Part shown: piece by piece, positions 46,337-58,316 of the stretch | How the letters are laid out: every line of letters starts with the position of its first letter | How positions within the stretch are numbered: the stretch's first letter is position 1 | Assembly: GCA_030272585.1 (NCBI GenBank) | Contig: BSYQ01000011.1 | Coordinates: 744,001 to 808,000, forward strand | Direction: 5' to 3' | Origin: Bryopsis sp. KO-2023 | Lineage: Eukaryota > Chlorophyta > Ulvophyceae > Bryopsidales > Bryopsidaceae | Length of the DNA: 64,000 bases | Program-made: the position numbers and the translations under genes | The notes under the pieces: generated by a model | The model's database searches: none | Told to the model about the DNA's origin: nothing | What the model saw: the letters and a program-made list of their open reading frames with translations, nothing else

Positions 46337-47252
46337 CGTTGTTAAAAGAGCTCGTTCGTTGTTTGGTTGGTGGGGGGTTTTGGTTTCGAAGCGAAGGCGA
46401 TGAGACGGTGGTGGTGTTTTGGAAGCCAGCACAAGGATTGGGTGTATGATTTCCTTGCCAGCCGCCGATGTGTCACTTTTTGGGCCTTTTTTTCGCCAGA
46501 TTCGCTCCAAAAAAGCGTATCAGAATTTCGAGAGGGTTCACGGATATGAAATTGCTTCCCTTTTTTTTTGTTTCCATGTGAACTCGACTCAGGGTGAACC
46601 TGTTGCGTCTCGATTGGTTTCGGCGAGCAGCGAACTCCTACCCATCGTCAGAGTCCAACGCTTCTTTCGAGGGAAGGAAGGCCGGTTTTCAGTAAGAGTG
46701 ATAAACAAGTGATCTGTGGCAACTGATTGGAATAACGCGGAGGTTCGTCGCACTCATCAAACGTGCTTTTATTCGTTCCCTAGCTGCGAAACCACGCAGA
46801 AACGAACGCTTACAGCACAAGCGTCACTCACGACGGCTGGAATCCCGGCATCGACCGGAACGCTGCAAACAGCGCGATCGAAACCGGGGCATGGCCGCCT
46901 AGATATGCCACCCTTCTCGCTTCGTGCGACGTTGGGTCGCGAGGCTGGTCATTTTTGCTGAGCGCTTTGCGTTCCCATCGAGGGTCCAGCAGGTAATTTT
47001 CACGATTTTTTTGCATAATTGAGTATAATGGATTAGGTGATACTGGCAGTGACCAGGTCGAAACGAAATCCTGGGCTCTGATTGGTCGAAATCTCGGAGC
47101 ACTTGGATCGCCTGGGGCGAGCCGGGATGGGTACAAATACTCGTTCGCTGTCGTCCCCACTCAAACGCCCCTTCTTACGCACGCCAGACATTGTCGCTGC
47201 CTAAGCAATCAACCCGTTTGAAACCTTTTATTCGCAAGGAGAGTAGGGCATC
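46337..47252. other. Divergent promoter region, rhodanese and H2A
   Basis: About 0.9 kb between two start codons pointing away from each other. ATTGG (inverted CCAAT) occurs near 46613, 46727 and 47081. No coding exon is supported, although open frames exist on both strands. Confidence 0.5.
47081..47139 (+). promoter_or_regulatory. H2A promoter: inverted CCAAT and TATA-like box
   Basis: GATTGGTC (inverted CCAAT, 47080-47087) lies 50 bases before TACAAATA (47132-47139), which is 114 bases before the H2A ATG. Spacing is typical of histone promoters; function is inferred. Confidence 0.5.
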
Positions 47253-47636
47253 ATGTCGGGTCGCGGAAAGGGAAAGACAGCCAAGAAGCAAATGACCCGC
47301 TCCGCGAAGGCGGGCCTTCAGTTCCCAGTGGGGAGGATCGCTCGTTATTTGAAGAAGGGAAAATACGCGGAGAGGGTTGGCGCTGGGGCCCCCGTGTACC
47401 TCGCTGCCGTATTGGAATATCTGACCGCCGAGGTTTTGGAGTTGGCCGGTAACGCTGCCAGAGACAACAAAAAGACGAGAATCATCCCCAGGCACATTCA
47501 GCTGGCCATCAGAAACGACGAGGAGTTGTCGAAGTTGCTGTCGAGCGTCACAATCGCGTCCGGTGGTGTTTTGCCAAACATCCACCAGGTCTTGCTTCCC
47601 ACCAAAAAGTCCTCCAAGAGCCAAGAGGCTTCCTAA
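47253..47636 (+). CDS. H2A: Core histone H2A with a C-terminal SQ motif
   Basis: Intronless, 127 residues, as usual for replication-type histones. It starts [20 protein letters not shown] and keeps the whole fold: [74 protein letters not shown], and the docking region [14 protein letters not shown]. The acidic-patch residues (Glu/Asp of the EYLTAE and NDEE segments) are present. The tail ends KSSKSQEAS: an SQE motif like that phosphorylated in H2A.X, but with two residues after SQE instead of one aromatic. It may serve as both canonical H2A and damage-responsive H2A.X. I saw no 3' histone stem-loop, so the mRNA may be polyadenylated. Confidence 0.98.
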   Translation: MSGRGKGKTAKKQMTRSAKAGLQFPVGRIARYLKKGKYAERVGAGAPVYLAAVLEYLTAEVLELAGNAARDNKKTRIIPRHIQLAIRNDEELSKLLSSVTIASGGVLPNIHQVLLPTKKSSKSQEAS

Positions 47637-48786
47637 ATGAATTGGGAATGAGCGTCAGGAATCGTTTCGCACTTCAGGGTGTCGATGGGATGGGGGAGAA
47701 ACCTAGGCGGAAGAGCTCGAAAAAAAAAACCAAAGTTATTCTGGGTGTAGGTGGGTGTGGGGACAACCCGATGGTATGGCGTCAGTGACATCTTAAACTG
47801 AAAAGGAAAAAAAAAAGGTTGAAGAAAGGAAGGAAAATCCCTGGTGGAATATATCCAGAGCCTCTCTGGTTTTGATGAGAAGCTTTTTCCTTCTTCCTGT
47901 GGATTCCTTTTGATTTTGCAGTCAAATTTTCTTTGGCTTTTTTGGGCAGTTTTCAGTTTTATTTTCTCTGGCTGGCTGAAAGAACTTTTCAAAGTGGGAA
48001 TAGAAATGGAGCTGTGGGGGGGGGGAAATAGAAGGGGAGAAAAAGAAGATAAAAAAAATATATTGGTCAAAGTGGGGTTCCAATGGGTAGAAGAATTGTG
48101 CAGTATGGACGATAGTGTAGGCAAAGGGGAGGGAGACAAAAAAAAAACAGAACGCAAAGGTTGATATAAAGGATAGTGTATTTTTTTTCTTCTTCTTTCT
48201 TTTTCAAAAATATCATGGAACGATATTTTGTAAAGATTATGTCACAGTCAACATTCGAGTCTCCAGCCAGTTGATCGAATTGCACTCATCTTGTGCAAGC
48301 ATCCTTTGATTTTCAACCACCCAACCATGACTTGATAACACTCCTATTCAATATTCAACATCCAGAAGTGGGTTTCCACCCTGAGGATGATATTTTTCTA
48401 AAAAAAGGGCGTCGACAAAGCTTTCTTGAATGCACAACTATCTTTTCTTTCTTGATACTGGCATCTTGCTTCAGGGTGGATCCATCTCAAAGGATATCCT
48501 TTCCACGAAGGAAAGCATACAAAATTGTGAATGTCTGCACTTCATTGATAATTCAATGTAATACTGTGACACCTTGGTGAATGCTTGTCAGTACCGATCA
48601 TTCCAAAACAAAAAAAACAAAAAAAAAACAGCATACAAGAATCCCACAAATCATCCATACTGCCCCAATTTTCTCCTCCCCGCCACCGAACGTTTTTTTT
48701 TCCCTTGTGAAACATGATGCACCTCACATCCATTTCTCAATAAAACCTCATTCTTTTTTTTTTGATTGTTCCTACAGAATTGTGCG
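47637..48786. other. Spacer, convergent 3' ends
   Basis: Lies between the 3' ends of H2A (+) and the ureidoglycolate lyase (minus). Poly-T and poly-A stretches only. Confidence 0.5.
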
Positions 48787-50356
48787 TCACAATGAAGAGT
48801 CTTCTATGACATACTCCAAAGAATCGCTTTTCGAATACACGTGCGTGTTGTGATCCACCACGTTGGTATCCGATAACTCCAAGTTGTAAAAATCCATTTG
48901 GTCAGAATCAAACAAAGGTCCTGTGCAGAAAACATAACACATGCAGGGTATTTGTTTCTTATATTTTATATGTAATTTCTTGTTCAGCATTTTGTTATGT
49001 CGCATCACAATTTGGGGCTTTCGATTTGGAACATGGAAAAAAACTACCCAGCCCCCCCCCAAAAAATATACAAAATGTAACGAAGTTGAAAACAATCAAG
49101 CGTTGATATTTCCATCATGAATGGTCTACCCCCCAAAAGAAAAATTTGCACAATGGCCAGGCCATTAGACAAACCCAGACTCAACACAATTCCCAAAAGA
49201 AAATAAGAACAAAGAGTCTACATGAACAAGACTGAGGTCATCTTTTGATTCCGTTTTGCCCTCGACTTACCACCATGCCAGGTCCCACATTCCAATTTTA
49301 TGAACAGCCCTGGTGGAACTCTGAAAACCTTAATGTCTTCTGTTTCGGGTTTCGGAGCAACGCTGGGGGCTGCAACAGCAATGTACCAAGGAAGGCTCCC
49401 TAACCCCCCTAAGCATTGGGTGACCTTTGCATGAAAAGTGATCCGGTCGAATTTCAATCCCCGTTTCGGCAATCTCATTATGTAGAACCTGCACCCCCCC
49501 ACACACACACAATGCCCGGCCTTCAGCAGGATGTGAAAAATATGCAACAAAAAGGGGCGAGTTTCTTTTCGTAGGTTTATGAAAGGTCAAATCAAACCCA
49601 GCGGTCCAACATCATTAAACTGATGGGTGTCGGTGCTTGATGCTGCATGCAAGGATCAGAGTGTTGCATGGGGATGGTGTGTGGGGTCCTGCCGTTTTTG
49701 TTTCACAGTGCATCGAGGGTTCGTTCGTTTACCTGGGAGTTCCGTTGGTTAGGTTTAGCTTGGCATCATGAACACCAAAAGCTGCTCCATCATCCGAAGG
49801 CCCTACAACCTACAATGCAACAATTCAGCCATTCGAAAGTTCTGCTGCTTTTCATTCATCCTGGTAATCAGGCACTTGGACACCCTTTTTCTCACTCTTT
49901 CTGGATGACATCACACATTTTACTGCAAGGAAAAATCCAGCAGGAAAGATACGCATCCATCCACCCACTGTTCTCGCACCAGTGCTTTTGTGGGGGTTTG
50001 TCACTTGGATTTACTAAAAACGCGCGACACTTCAAGTTTACGTGTTCTTTTGGCGCACACGGCATCGCTAAGTGCGTATGATTTGGGGTCAGAGAATGGC
50101 TCCACAACGCACCAACCTGGCCGAACGGTTTGAAAGCTTCCGGTGTGAGAGGCTCCGCCACCAACCTAACTTGGGTCAGTTCGGGCATCGCGTTCAAAGA
50201 GCTCGGACGACGACGTCGAATGGAATCGGAGTCTTGCGCCGCACCAAGTCTTACACAGCTGCGGTTGGCGGAACAGCGCGCGTCCAGAGACTGCTTGAGC
50301 GAGCGATCCACGAATTGGGATGATCCGCGCGGAAGGCCAGTGCCAAAAGGTGGCAT
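48787..50356 (-). CDS. Ureidoglycolate lyase-like protein (AllA family, plant type)
   Basis: Exons 50356-50117, 49809-49733, 49488-49271 and 48920-48787 join in phase, giving 222 residues. Blocks in order: LVAEPLTPEAFKPFGQVVGP, DDGAAFGVHDAKLNLTNGTP, RFYIMRLPKRGLKFDRITFH, VTQCLGGLGSLPWYIAVAAP, FRVPPGLFIKLECGTWHGGP, MDFYNLELSDTNVVDHNTH. The single-domain cupin-like family cleaves ureidoglycolate to glyoxylate and urea in purine (allantoin) breakdown; the plant relatives are less well characterised, so the substrate is inferred. A TATAAA on the minus strand at 50485-50480 lies 124 bases upstream of the chosen ATG. An internal ATG at 50188 (MPELTQVRLV) would remove a 56-residue Arg/Ser-rich extension that may be a targeting peptide. 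Confidence 0.88.
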
Positions 50357-51230
50357 CGATTTGGGCGCAATGTCCAGATGTCAAAAAAGAAAAGAAAAGA
50401 ATGACGCCGAGACGAAATTCGCCAGCAAAAGGACACAAGAACCAAACACGATCCGAACGATCCATCATCCAGCGCGTACTTTATACAATCGAATCGAATC
50501 ACTGGTACAAAGTCGGTTGTATTCGACGGACGAGGGATGAGAAAAACTCGCCCCAGCTGCTGAACACACACTGTTTTTCCCGATACAGGCGCGGCGGTCC
50601 TATTGCCGTTAAGGTTTTAACCTGCGTTAGCTGGGCACTCTTCGGGCGGGGCGCCGCAAAAGCGGCTGTGTCGCTGTTCGTTTGTTTCTCTGGGCTCAGC
50701 GTGGGTTCCGATTACTACGGTGTGTTACTGAAATGCGATCAGTCTTCACATCAGAACACATATATCAACCCAAACAAATCGTTTCCACATAGAGAATCTT
50801 GATTTTTTGGCTCAATATCTTGATCAGTAAACTACCCCCACAGTGTAATTGCCCCCCAGTCATTGAGAGAGGTGATCAGACAAGCACCACCTCCAAAAAA
50901 AAAAAATAGAAAAGGGAAAGTATAAATTTTGCAGAGTTTTCTGGGGTGCAAATTTTATTTTTTTTTATGGTGCCATTGATAATAAAAATTCCTCTGAACG
51001 AAATCAGGATTGTCAACCTGCTGCTGCCGTGGGCCCACCTCTTTAATGATACTCTGCACTCGATCAATTCTTTTTTAGCATCGTTTTTTCCAGCAATTGA
51101 CCACTTTTTTCAACTCAAGGATTGCTTTTGCCTTGCTTTCAGGGGCTGATTAACCCACAAGCATCGAAAAAGAAAGCATAGGAGCACTGCACATCCTACT
51201 TACCAGGCCGATCTGGGGGGGGCTGAGAAT
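50357..51230. other. Divergent promoter region, lyase and Pmp-like gene
   Basis: No exon is supported. A relatively GC-rich island at 50580-50720 may be regulatory. Confidence 0.4.
50480..50485 (-). promoter_or_regulatory. TATA box of the ureidoglycolate lyase gene
   Basis: Minus-strand TATAAA in the context TTGTATAAAGTACG. It supports the start codon at 50356. Confidence 0.5.
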
Positions 51231-54200
51231 ATGAAGCAGTTGGGGGGCTTTTTGCTTGTGACGGCAATCATCTCCACATGGGCTGCTCCAGGTGGAGGCG
51301 AAATCACACCACCACAACCGTCAGACATCAAAGAAATTTCGAATGCCCGTCCAAGATGTGAATTCCTTGTTTTTGGCGTGGACTTGGACGCAAACCCTCC
51401 CCCCGACGACCCCACTATTCATGCGACAGTTTCTTGCGACGGCCAGGAAATTGTCGATGTCGAGGGGGCACTTTCGACGATGCAGCAGAAAGAGGTGGCC
51501 AAAGGGATCACTCTTTTCCCGAGCGATGGCAGATCTTATTTGTGGGTGGATGATGCTCGGATGTTCGACCTGGTGGATTCGCATTTCGATAATTTGCCTG
51601 GGAATGCATCCATGCTTGCTCCGGTGATTGTTGGCAAAACAAGGATGGGGATGAACGGGACTGTGTTTTCAGGAAATTCTGGATTCAGAAAAGCAGGGTA
51701 TGAAATCGGACAGATGTGAATTTACATTTTTTGATCGGTGTGTTTCCTTCACGCTGTTCTTTTTTTTTTGCATTCATCCAGTGTGGATTTGAGCACACTG
51801 GTGCAAGGAAGCAGGGATTCCATCATAAGAATAAATAAATAAATAAGATAAATAATTCTGTTATATAAATGTATTTGAAGACGTGGTGGTTTCTTTTTTG
51901 GATGTTATTTGTGCAAAACAGTTTTTTTTTTTTTTTTTTTTTCGATGCTTGCAGAGCGATATATTGCACAGACGGTTGCGACATCATTGCCGAAAATTCA
52001 GTTTTCTTGAAGTGTCAGGTAACCTTTTCCGTCTTTATTGGAAGTATTTGCTTTATTATTATTATCATTATTTTTTCATTTCTTTTTTTTTGGGGGGGGG
52101 GGGAAGGGATGTTGTACAGTAAAACATAAAATAAAAGATCAATGCTTTATTAGATTTCTGGTTGCATTGGAAAGGAGCTTCGAGGGAGCATATGTATTCA
52201 CAAATTTGGATTAAAAAAATGAAATGAAATTTGTTAGCCTGTGTTGGTTCCATAACAGTACCATCATGTTTTTTGTTTTCTTGACGCACTGCCCTTCATA
52301 AAAAAAAGGAATTACAAAAAAAAACAATGAATGTTTGAAATATTGTTAGTCTCAGAAATCCTCGTTGGAGGGACGTCACCTTTTTCATTGCTTGTCCCAT
52401 GATTGATTTTTTTTTTCCAGGGGACGGATGCGGGGGCTGTTGTGGTGGATAACGATTCTGAGCTGGAGGTTGAAAACATCCATTTCACTGAGAATTCTGG
52501 TACGGTGAATGCTGGTGCAATCAGCGTTCACGATAAATCCAAATTGGAAGTGGAGGGGTGCAGATTTTCTGGCGTCGAGGCCCCGGAAGCATTCTTGCAG
52601 TGAGCCCGCATTCCAAATCTATTTTTCAATGCTCTGTTTTGCTTTTTTTTTTGTCCCTGAGTTTTATTTTACTTTTGCCCATCATCGTTTCTGACGTTCC
52701 TTCTAGATGTTTTTGCGTCTGTAAGAACAATGACGGAATATTTTCTTAAAGCAAAGAATCATGAGTAGAGTTGCCTGATGAGCTATTGGAAGTCAAAATT
52801 TCTCAATTATTTTATAGAGGGTAGATTGCATGTATGTGTGTTTTCCCACAGATATGTTCGTGGCGACAGCGATTTCATCCCGAATGAGGTGGAAATTCCG
52901 AATGCTGGTGCCATCGCCATGCTGGACTCTTCTTTTGCAAGCATCAAGGGGAGCGACTTTCTGAATCATGCGGGGATGCACGGAACCGTTTATGCAAGCG
53001 GCCATATCGTAGTGACGATCAGCAGCTGCAAATTTATCAAAAATTTTGTCGCCTTTGGTGGTGGAGTTTTTATCCAAGGAGTGGTGAGTTCATGCAGAGA
53101 ACAGAATCATTGTGGCTGTGGGGTTTCTGTTTCGTCTTTTTCCCCTTGTTGACCCCCCCCCAAAAAAAAAATTTGAAAGTAAAGTAAAGTAAAAACGAGA
53201 AATGAATGAGATGGTGATCACATGTTTTTTTTTCCTGTCTGTCAGCAATGGGTTTTCATATTGTCGAAAATATGACTAATCCAATTTTTTTTTTTACAAC
53301 TCGGTGCTTCAAGAATTCTCCTCCCCTTTTCCTCACACTTTTTCCTATCTCTCACTTTTTTTTGCCCCCATGTTGATTTCCTAAGCGAAAAACTTGGTAA
53401 AATATCGTTTTATCTCAGGCAGGGAAAATCAAGGGGTCAACGTTTGATAACAACAATGCTCGAATGGGGGGTGGGGTGGTGATTCTGGGTTCCGGCCGAT
53501 ATTCTCTTTTTGGCTGCGTTTTCTTTATGAACATGGCATCTGAATCCGGTGGAGCGATTTACTCAGATTTCACCTTTCCCAATGGCACCCAATGTGAAAA
53601 AGCAACAGAGGGACATACCATCTTGATCGACGAAACAAGGTGAGCGTGAAGGCAAAAGTCAAAAAAATAATTAAAAATGCAAAAGCATTCAGAACTGTGA
53701 TCGATTTCTTATGCAAAAACAATTCGGCAGGAATAAATAAAAAAAATAAACTGAGCTTCCCCCCCGCCCCAAAAAAGAAATAAAAAAAAAGAAGTAAAAG
53801 AGAAAGAAGCAAGGTTCTTTTCGTCTGTTTCGCCATTCCAGAAAACTGGGGAATTTTTTTTTATAATTATACTTAAACTATTTTGGTTATTTTTTAAGTT
53901 TAAGGAATGACCCTTGAAGCCTGTTGACCTTTTTTTTTGTTGGGGTGGGGGTGGGGCCCAGATTCGTTTCGAACACGGCAGCAATCAGTGGCGGCGGAAT
54001 CTTTTCCAAATGCACTCAAATCTCAGCAAACACCACCGTATTCGATGGCAACGAGGCCAAGAAATATGGAGGCGGCATTTACATGGATTTCGGGGTCGAA
54101 CTCGATGCCAAGAGATCCACTTTCAATGCCAACCTTGCCGGAATGAGAGGTTCTGCGATTCACACAGTCAACACCACCACATTGGACGCCAATGACTGTG

Positions 54201-56269
54201 TTTTCACTGGCAACACTGTTCATGGGGTCGGGGGCGGGGCGATTTCGACGAAGGCTACTCAAGATGTGAAACTGAGCGATTGTGAAATTGTGGGGAACTC
54301 GGTGATGGGGTCTGGGGGGGGTCTTTCGGTGGAGGAAGCTGAAAACATATTGATCGCTGGATGCCAGCTGAAGAAGAATTCCGCTGGGCCCAAGGGGGGG
54401 GCGATGTGGGTGGATGGGGTGTCGAAACAAGTAAGCGTTGATCCTCATGATTTCACAATTTTTGCTAGCAAATTCAAAACCTCCTCCTCTGCCTCATTCT
54501 GACTTCAAAAAAAAACACGGATCTTTTTCCACCGTCTCATTGAAATGGTCAAGTAAGAAAAGCGAAACAAAGTGTTCTCTTACCTGCTGCCCCAGATTTC
54601 GATTCAAGATGCAGAAGTAATGGAAAATTCAGCAGAAGTGGGTGGAGGCCTCGTTCTGGAAAATATCAAGGAGGGCATTCTGGACTCCGTGAAGTTTTCG
54701 TCGAACAAAGCTGTGTCCAAGGGTGGAGCCCTGGTATTAAGAGTGGCGTCTGATTTTGAAACCAAGGATGTCGATTTCGAGGGCAACACAGCCACTTACT
54801 CCAGCTGTGGAGGTGCTCTGGTAGATGGCGTTGAATCGATTCGATCGAAAAAAACGAGGTTCGTATCAAACAAGGCCCAAAAGGGAAATGGAGGGGCGAT
54901 TTGCTTGCGGGGGAAAACAACGAAATGGAGCTCTGATTCCACTGTGGTGTTCTCCTCGAATTCTTGCGGTTTGTTTGGGGGTGCGATGTCCGTGGAGGGT
55001 TTGAAAATGGTGTCATTTGATGGAACACGATTCGAAAAGAACGGTGGTCAATCTGGGGGAGCGATTCATGCAAAATCTGTGGAGAAAATTCTGGGAAATG
55101 GTTTGGTGGTGTCGGAAAATGAGGCAAAGGGTGATGGAGGTGGGATCATGTATGATGGCGTGGAAATAGTTGAGCTCATCGATGCAAAAATCGTGGAAAA
55201 TTCCAGTGGTGGGGAAGGTGGTGGGGCCTTGATGGTCGGAGGGGTGGATGTAGAATTTACCAGGGCACAGATATCTAGAAACGAAGCGAGAAGTGGAGGG
55301 GGAGGGTTGGTGCTTCGATCTTGCAACTTGGTGGAAGTGGATGCCAGCGATTTCCACAACAACACGAGCGGAAGGAGTGGGGGGGCGATCCTGGTCGAAA
55401 ACTTGGACGATTTCCGCATGTCAGACACGGAGATTTCCCGGAATTCGGCTCATGACGATGGCGGCGCGATTCATTTGTTCGGGGGCACCTTGGTGAACGT
55501 AACGAACGTGAGTTTGGTCAAGAACAGCGCGGATGGGTCCGGAGGGGCTGTGCTCTGTGGGGGAGACTCCAGCATGACGGTGATCGACACCACCTTCGAC
55601 TTCAACTACGCGAGATCGGGTCAATCCATCGCCGCGGAATGCACATGCGTCGTCGACATTTTCGGGTCGCTCTTCAAGCGAGACAAAAAGCGCCGTCGAA
55701 ATGGGGACTTTTTCGCGCGTGAGAAGAGCTGCTCGTCGATTCTGCGTGACGTCGCCACCGTTTTCATCGGAGCTCCATCCGATCGATTGTCCGGATGGTG
55801 GATTGCATTCATCGTGGTAATGTGCGTGCTTGTACTGGTGCTTTGTTGCTGCGGGTGTTACCGGAGGGGCTTCTTCAGGAAGTGGGGCTTAGTCCCCGTC
55901 AGTCATCAGCCAGAGCCCGTTCCACCCAGTGCCTCTCCCCTTCTAGAAAATCCTGACAACGAAAATGATGATGATGATGTGACATCCTACCCTATATCTA
56001 TTTCTGGAGCATTATCATCCGAAATTCAAGCAGCTCCAAAACCACCACCGGGTTCCTCCGGGAACAGGAAGAAGCCTGCAACTCACGAGCATTTTGATGA
56101 AGAAAACGACGGAGATTTTTATTGCGATATTTGTGGGGAATATGTGAACGAAGATGATGATGAATATTATTATGATGACTCATACGACTACGAGGAAAGA
56201 TGCAACAGAGCATATAGAAATGGCAAGGGGCCTCGGCGGGCAATGAACAGGCGGAATCACTCCACATAG
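51231..56269 (+). CDS. Large Pmp-like beta-helix surface receptor
   Basis: Seven exons join in phase: 51231-51697, 51955-52018, 52421-52599, 52852-53083, 53419-53639, 53962-54430 and 54596-56269, giving 1101 residues. Residues 1-20 are a signal peptide (MKQLGGFLLVTAIISTWAAP). From about 150 to 830 there are at least 18 units combining F/I-x-x-N with GG(A/G)(I/L/V), for example FVSNTAAISGGGIF, FEKNGGQSGGAIH and FHNNTSGRSGGAIL. These are the middle repeats of chlamydial polymorphic membrane proteins, which stack into a right-handed parallel beta-helix and are frequent in algae and other protists. One transmembrane helix (WWIAFIVVMCVLVLVLCCCG) follows, then a 140-residue cytosolic tail, acidic and Tyr-rich, with a CDICGEYV mini zinc-ribbon-like motif. 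Likely a cell-surface adhesion or recognition protein. Confidence 0.83.
53153..53171. repeat. C9-A10 homopolymer junction
   Basis: In the intron after exon 4 of the Pmp-like gene, same strand as the gene. Confidence 0.8.
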
Positions 56270-58316
56270 TCAAGCACACATATTTGTATTTGCATCATAC
56301 GCAGCTTCTTGATTTATGTTTTTTTTTAACGATATCTTTTCCTGCTACTTTGTGTTTCTTTTCGTTTTGCGTTTGTTCCCTGGAGGACTTTTCTCTGGAG
56401 GGTTTTTTCCCAAACGTATTGTGCATTGTTAGCAGGAGAACGTTATTTTACTATTATTACAATCAAGTGTCAGTGGGGTTTGTTTTTTCCTTTTTTGTTT
56501 TTTGGAGGGTGAAGGGCATATTGTTCACTTGTATTCCACAGAATGAAAGAATGTTTGTCAATTTAAAATAAATCTTTTCATTGCTTTCCTGTGGCGAAAC
56601 TGTTGCCGACGAAACAGGATTTCGTTCTCAATGTCAAATTGGCATGTGGAATCTGTTCACTGTAGTTTTTTTTTTTCATTGGAATAAAGCTGGCCGTTGT
56701 GAACCTTGTCAATGCAACCCCAAGAAAGCATTTTCTGGAAGTGCAAAAAGCTCCCTGTGACCCCAGGGCTTTCGCACCACCGACAATGAAAAGATAAGAG
56801 TGATTTATCTTTTTTTCTTTTCGGATTTGATTTTTTCCCCTTGCATGGAAGAGGAGGGTCACACTTTTTATCACTCGCATCACACTTACCTTACTGACAG
56901 CCCCTCTTCTCATTGCACAAGATGGAGCGCAAAACAAACGTATCAAAACGAACCAGGATTCTTTCTTGCCGAATGCTGGCTGTTGCAACGACGAAATAAA
57001 GACGCAACAAAACACCAATGAAGATGAATAACTACTCAAAGCAGGCACAGAACAGACGGAAAATCAACACAATCAGGGTACCAATAGTTCATTATTTCCT
57101 ATCCCCCAATCCTACCCCAAACTCCCCAAACCCCTGTTCTCCCCAACCTAAGATTGTATGCCTTGAACAGATTTCGCCTTTTTCTTATATGTATTTTTGT
57201 TTTTTTTTCCCTTCTTTTCTATTAAAACCCATCTTATCTTGAGATAAAATATGCCTTGCAATTTGGAGCCCAGGTCGATTTTTTTTTATTTATATAAAAC
57301 CCTTTTCTGAAGTCATCACTTCAGAACTAAAAATAAATAAAACTCGCCAGACTCCTAAACAAAATGAATAAATATGTAAACAAACAAACATAGAAATTTG
57401 CACGTATGATCATTTTCAATGACGTGATAAAGAATTTACGAAAATAAAACACAGGGATTTCCCCCCCCCCCCTCCCCTTATCCCACACACACCCTTAACA
57501 GGAAAAAAACCACCACCACCACAGATCTCCAAAACACCTTGGTTTGTCAAAATTAAACGAAAAGAAAACAAAAAACCACATAACATAAGAAATAGAAAAC
57601 CACCCCTCGAAAACTTTATGTTTGTTTCTTTTTTTTTCCTCCCCCATTGTTTCCCATTAAAATTCCCTCTCCCCTTCTTTTTTTTTTTTTCATTCAAGTA
57701 CTCCTAGCATTTAAGAAACAAAAAGAAAAAAAAACAAAAACTAAAACTCATGTTCTTCAAATCTTTTTTTTTTCCATCCACACGCCCCCCCTCCCAAAAA
57801 AAAGAAAAAGAGAAAAAATGGATTAAAAGAAACACCCAATGGATCCTTTTTTTTTCTTTCCTTTTTTGCAACACAAGCGAAACTTGATCCACAAAAGAGT
57901 CCATACAAATGCATTTTTTGTTGTTGTTGCTGGCTTGTTTTCAACCATTCCTGCCAAAAAAAAACCCACCCTATTTCCCTCAAGTGCTGGATTTTCCTCC
58001 CAATTTTAATCCCCTTTTTTTGTTTGCTTGGTAGTCCTTGTATTCAAATACATTGTAAACCCACATATACAAACACACACACATATTTAGGGTTTGTTTT
58101 TTTTCCTTCTGTTGAACACCCCCCCCTCCCTGCCCCTCTCTCCCCCCCCCAAAAAAAAATCAAAACAAAAACCAAAACCCAAAAAGAAACCCATCACCAT
58201 GACCATTACCGTGACCGTGACTAAAATTGCCATTATCGGGGTGTTTTTTTAAAATCGTGCTTTCCATTTTTTTTTTATCATGAAAAAAAACAAAGAAAAA
58301 AAGAAAAATGTGGAAA
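56270..58316. other. Spacer between convergent Pmp-like and TRP-like genes
   Basis: A/T- and C-run-rich DNA (C-runs at 57461-57472, 58132-58150). No gene. AATAAA at 56567-56572 may be the polyadenylation signal of the Pmp-like gene. Confidence 0.5.

Noticed and set aside
46828-47160. 110-codon minus frame overlapping the H2A promoter
   Set aside because: It covers the TATA-like and CCAAT boxes, has no splice sites and no similarity to known proteins.
51782-51860. Possible extra exon in the Pmp-like gene
   Set aside because: A good acceptor precedes it, but no donor restores the phase needed by the next exon. Direct joining of the neighbours works.
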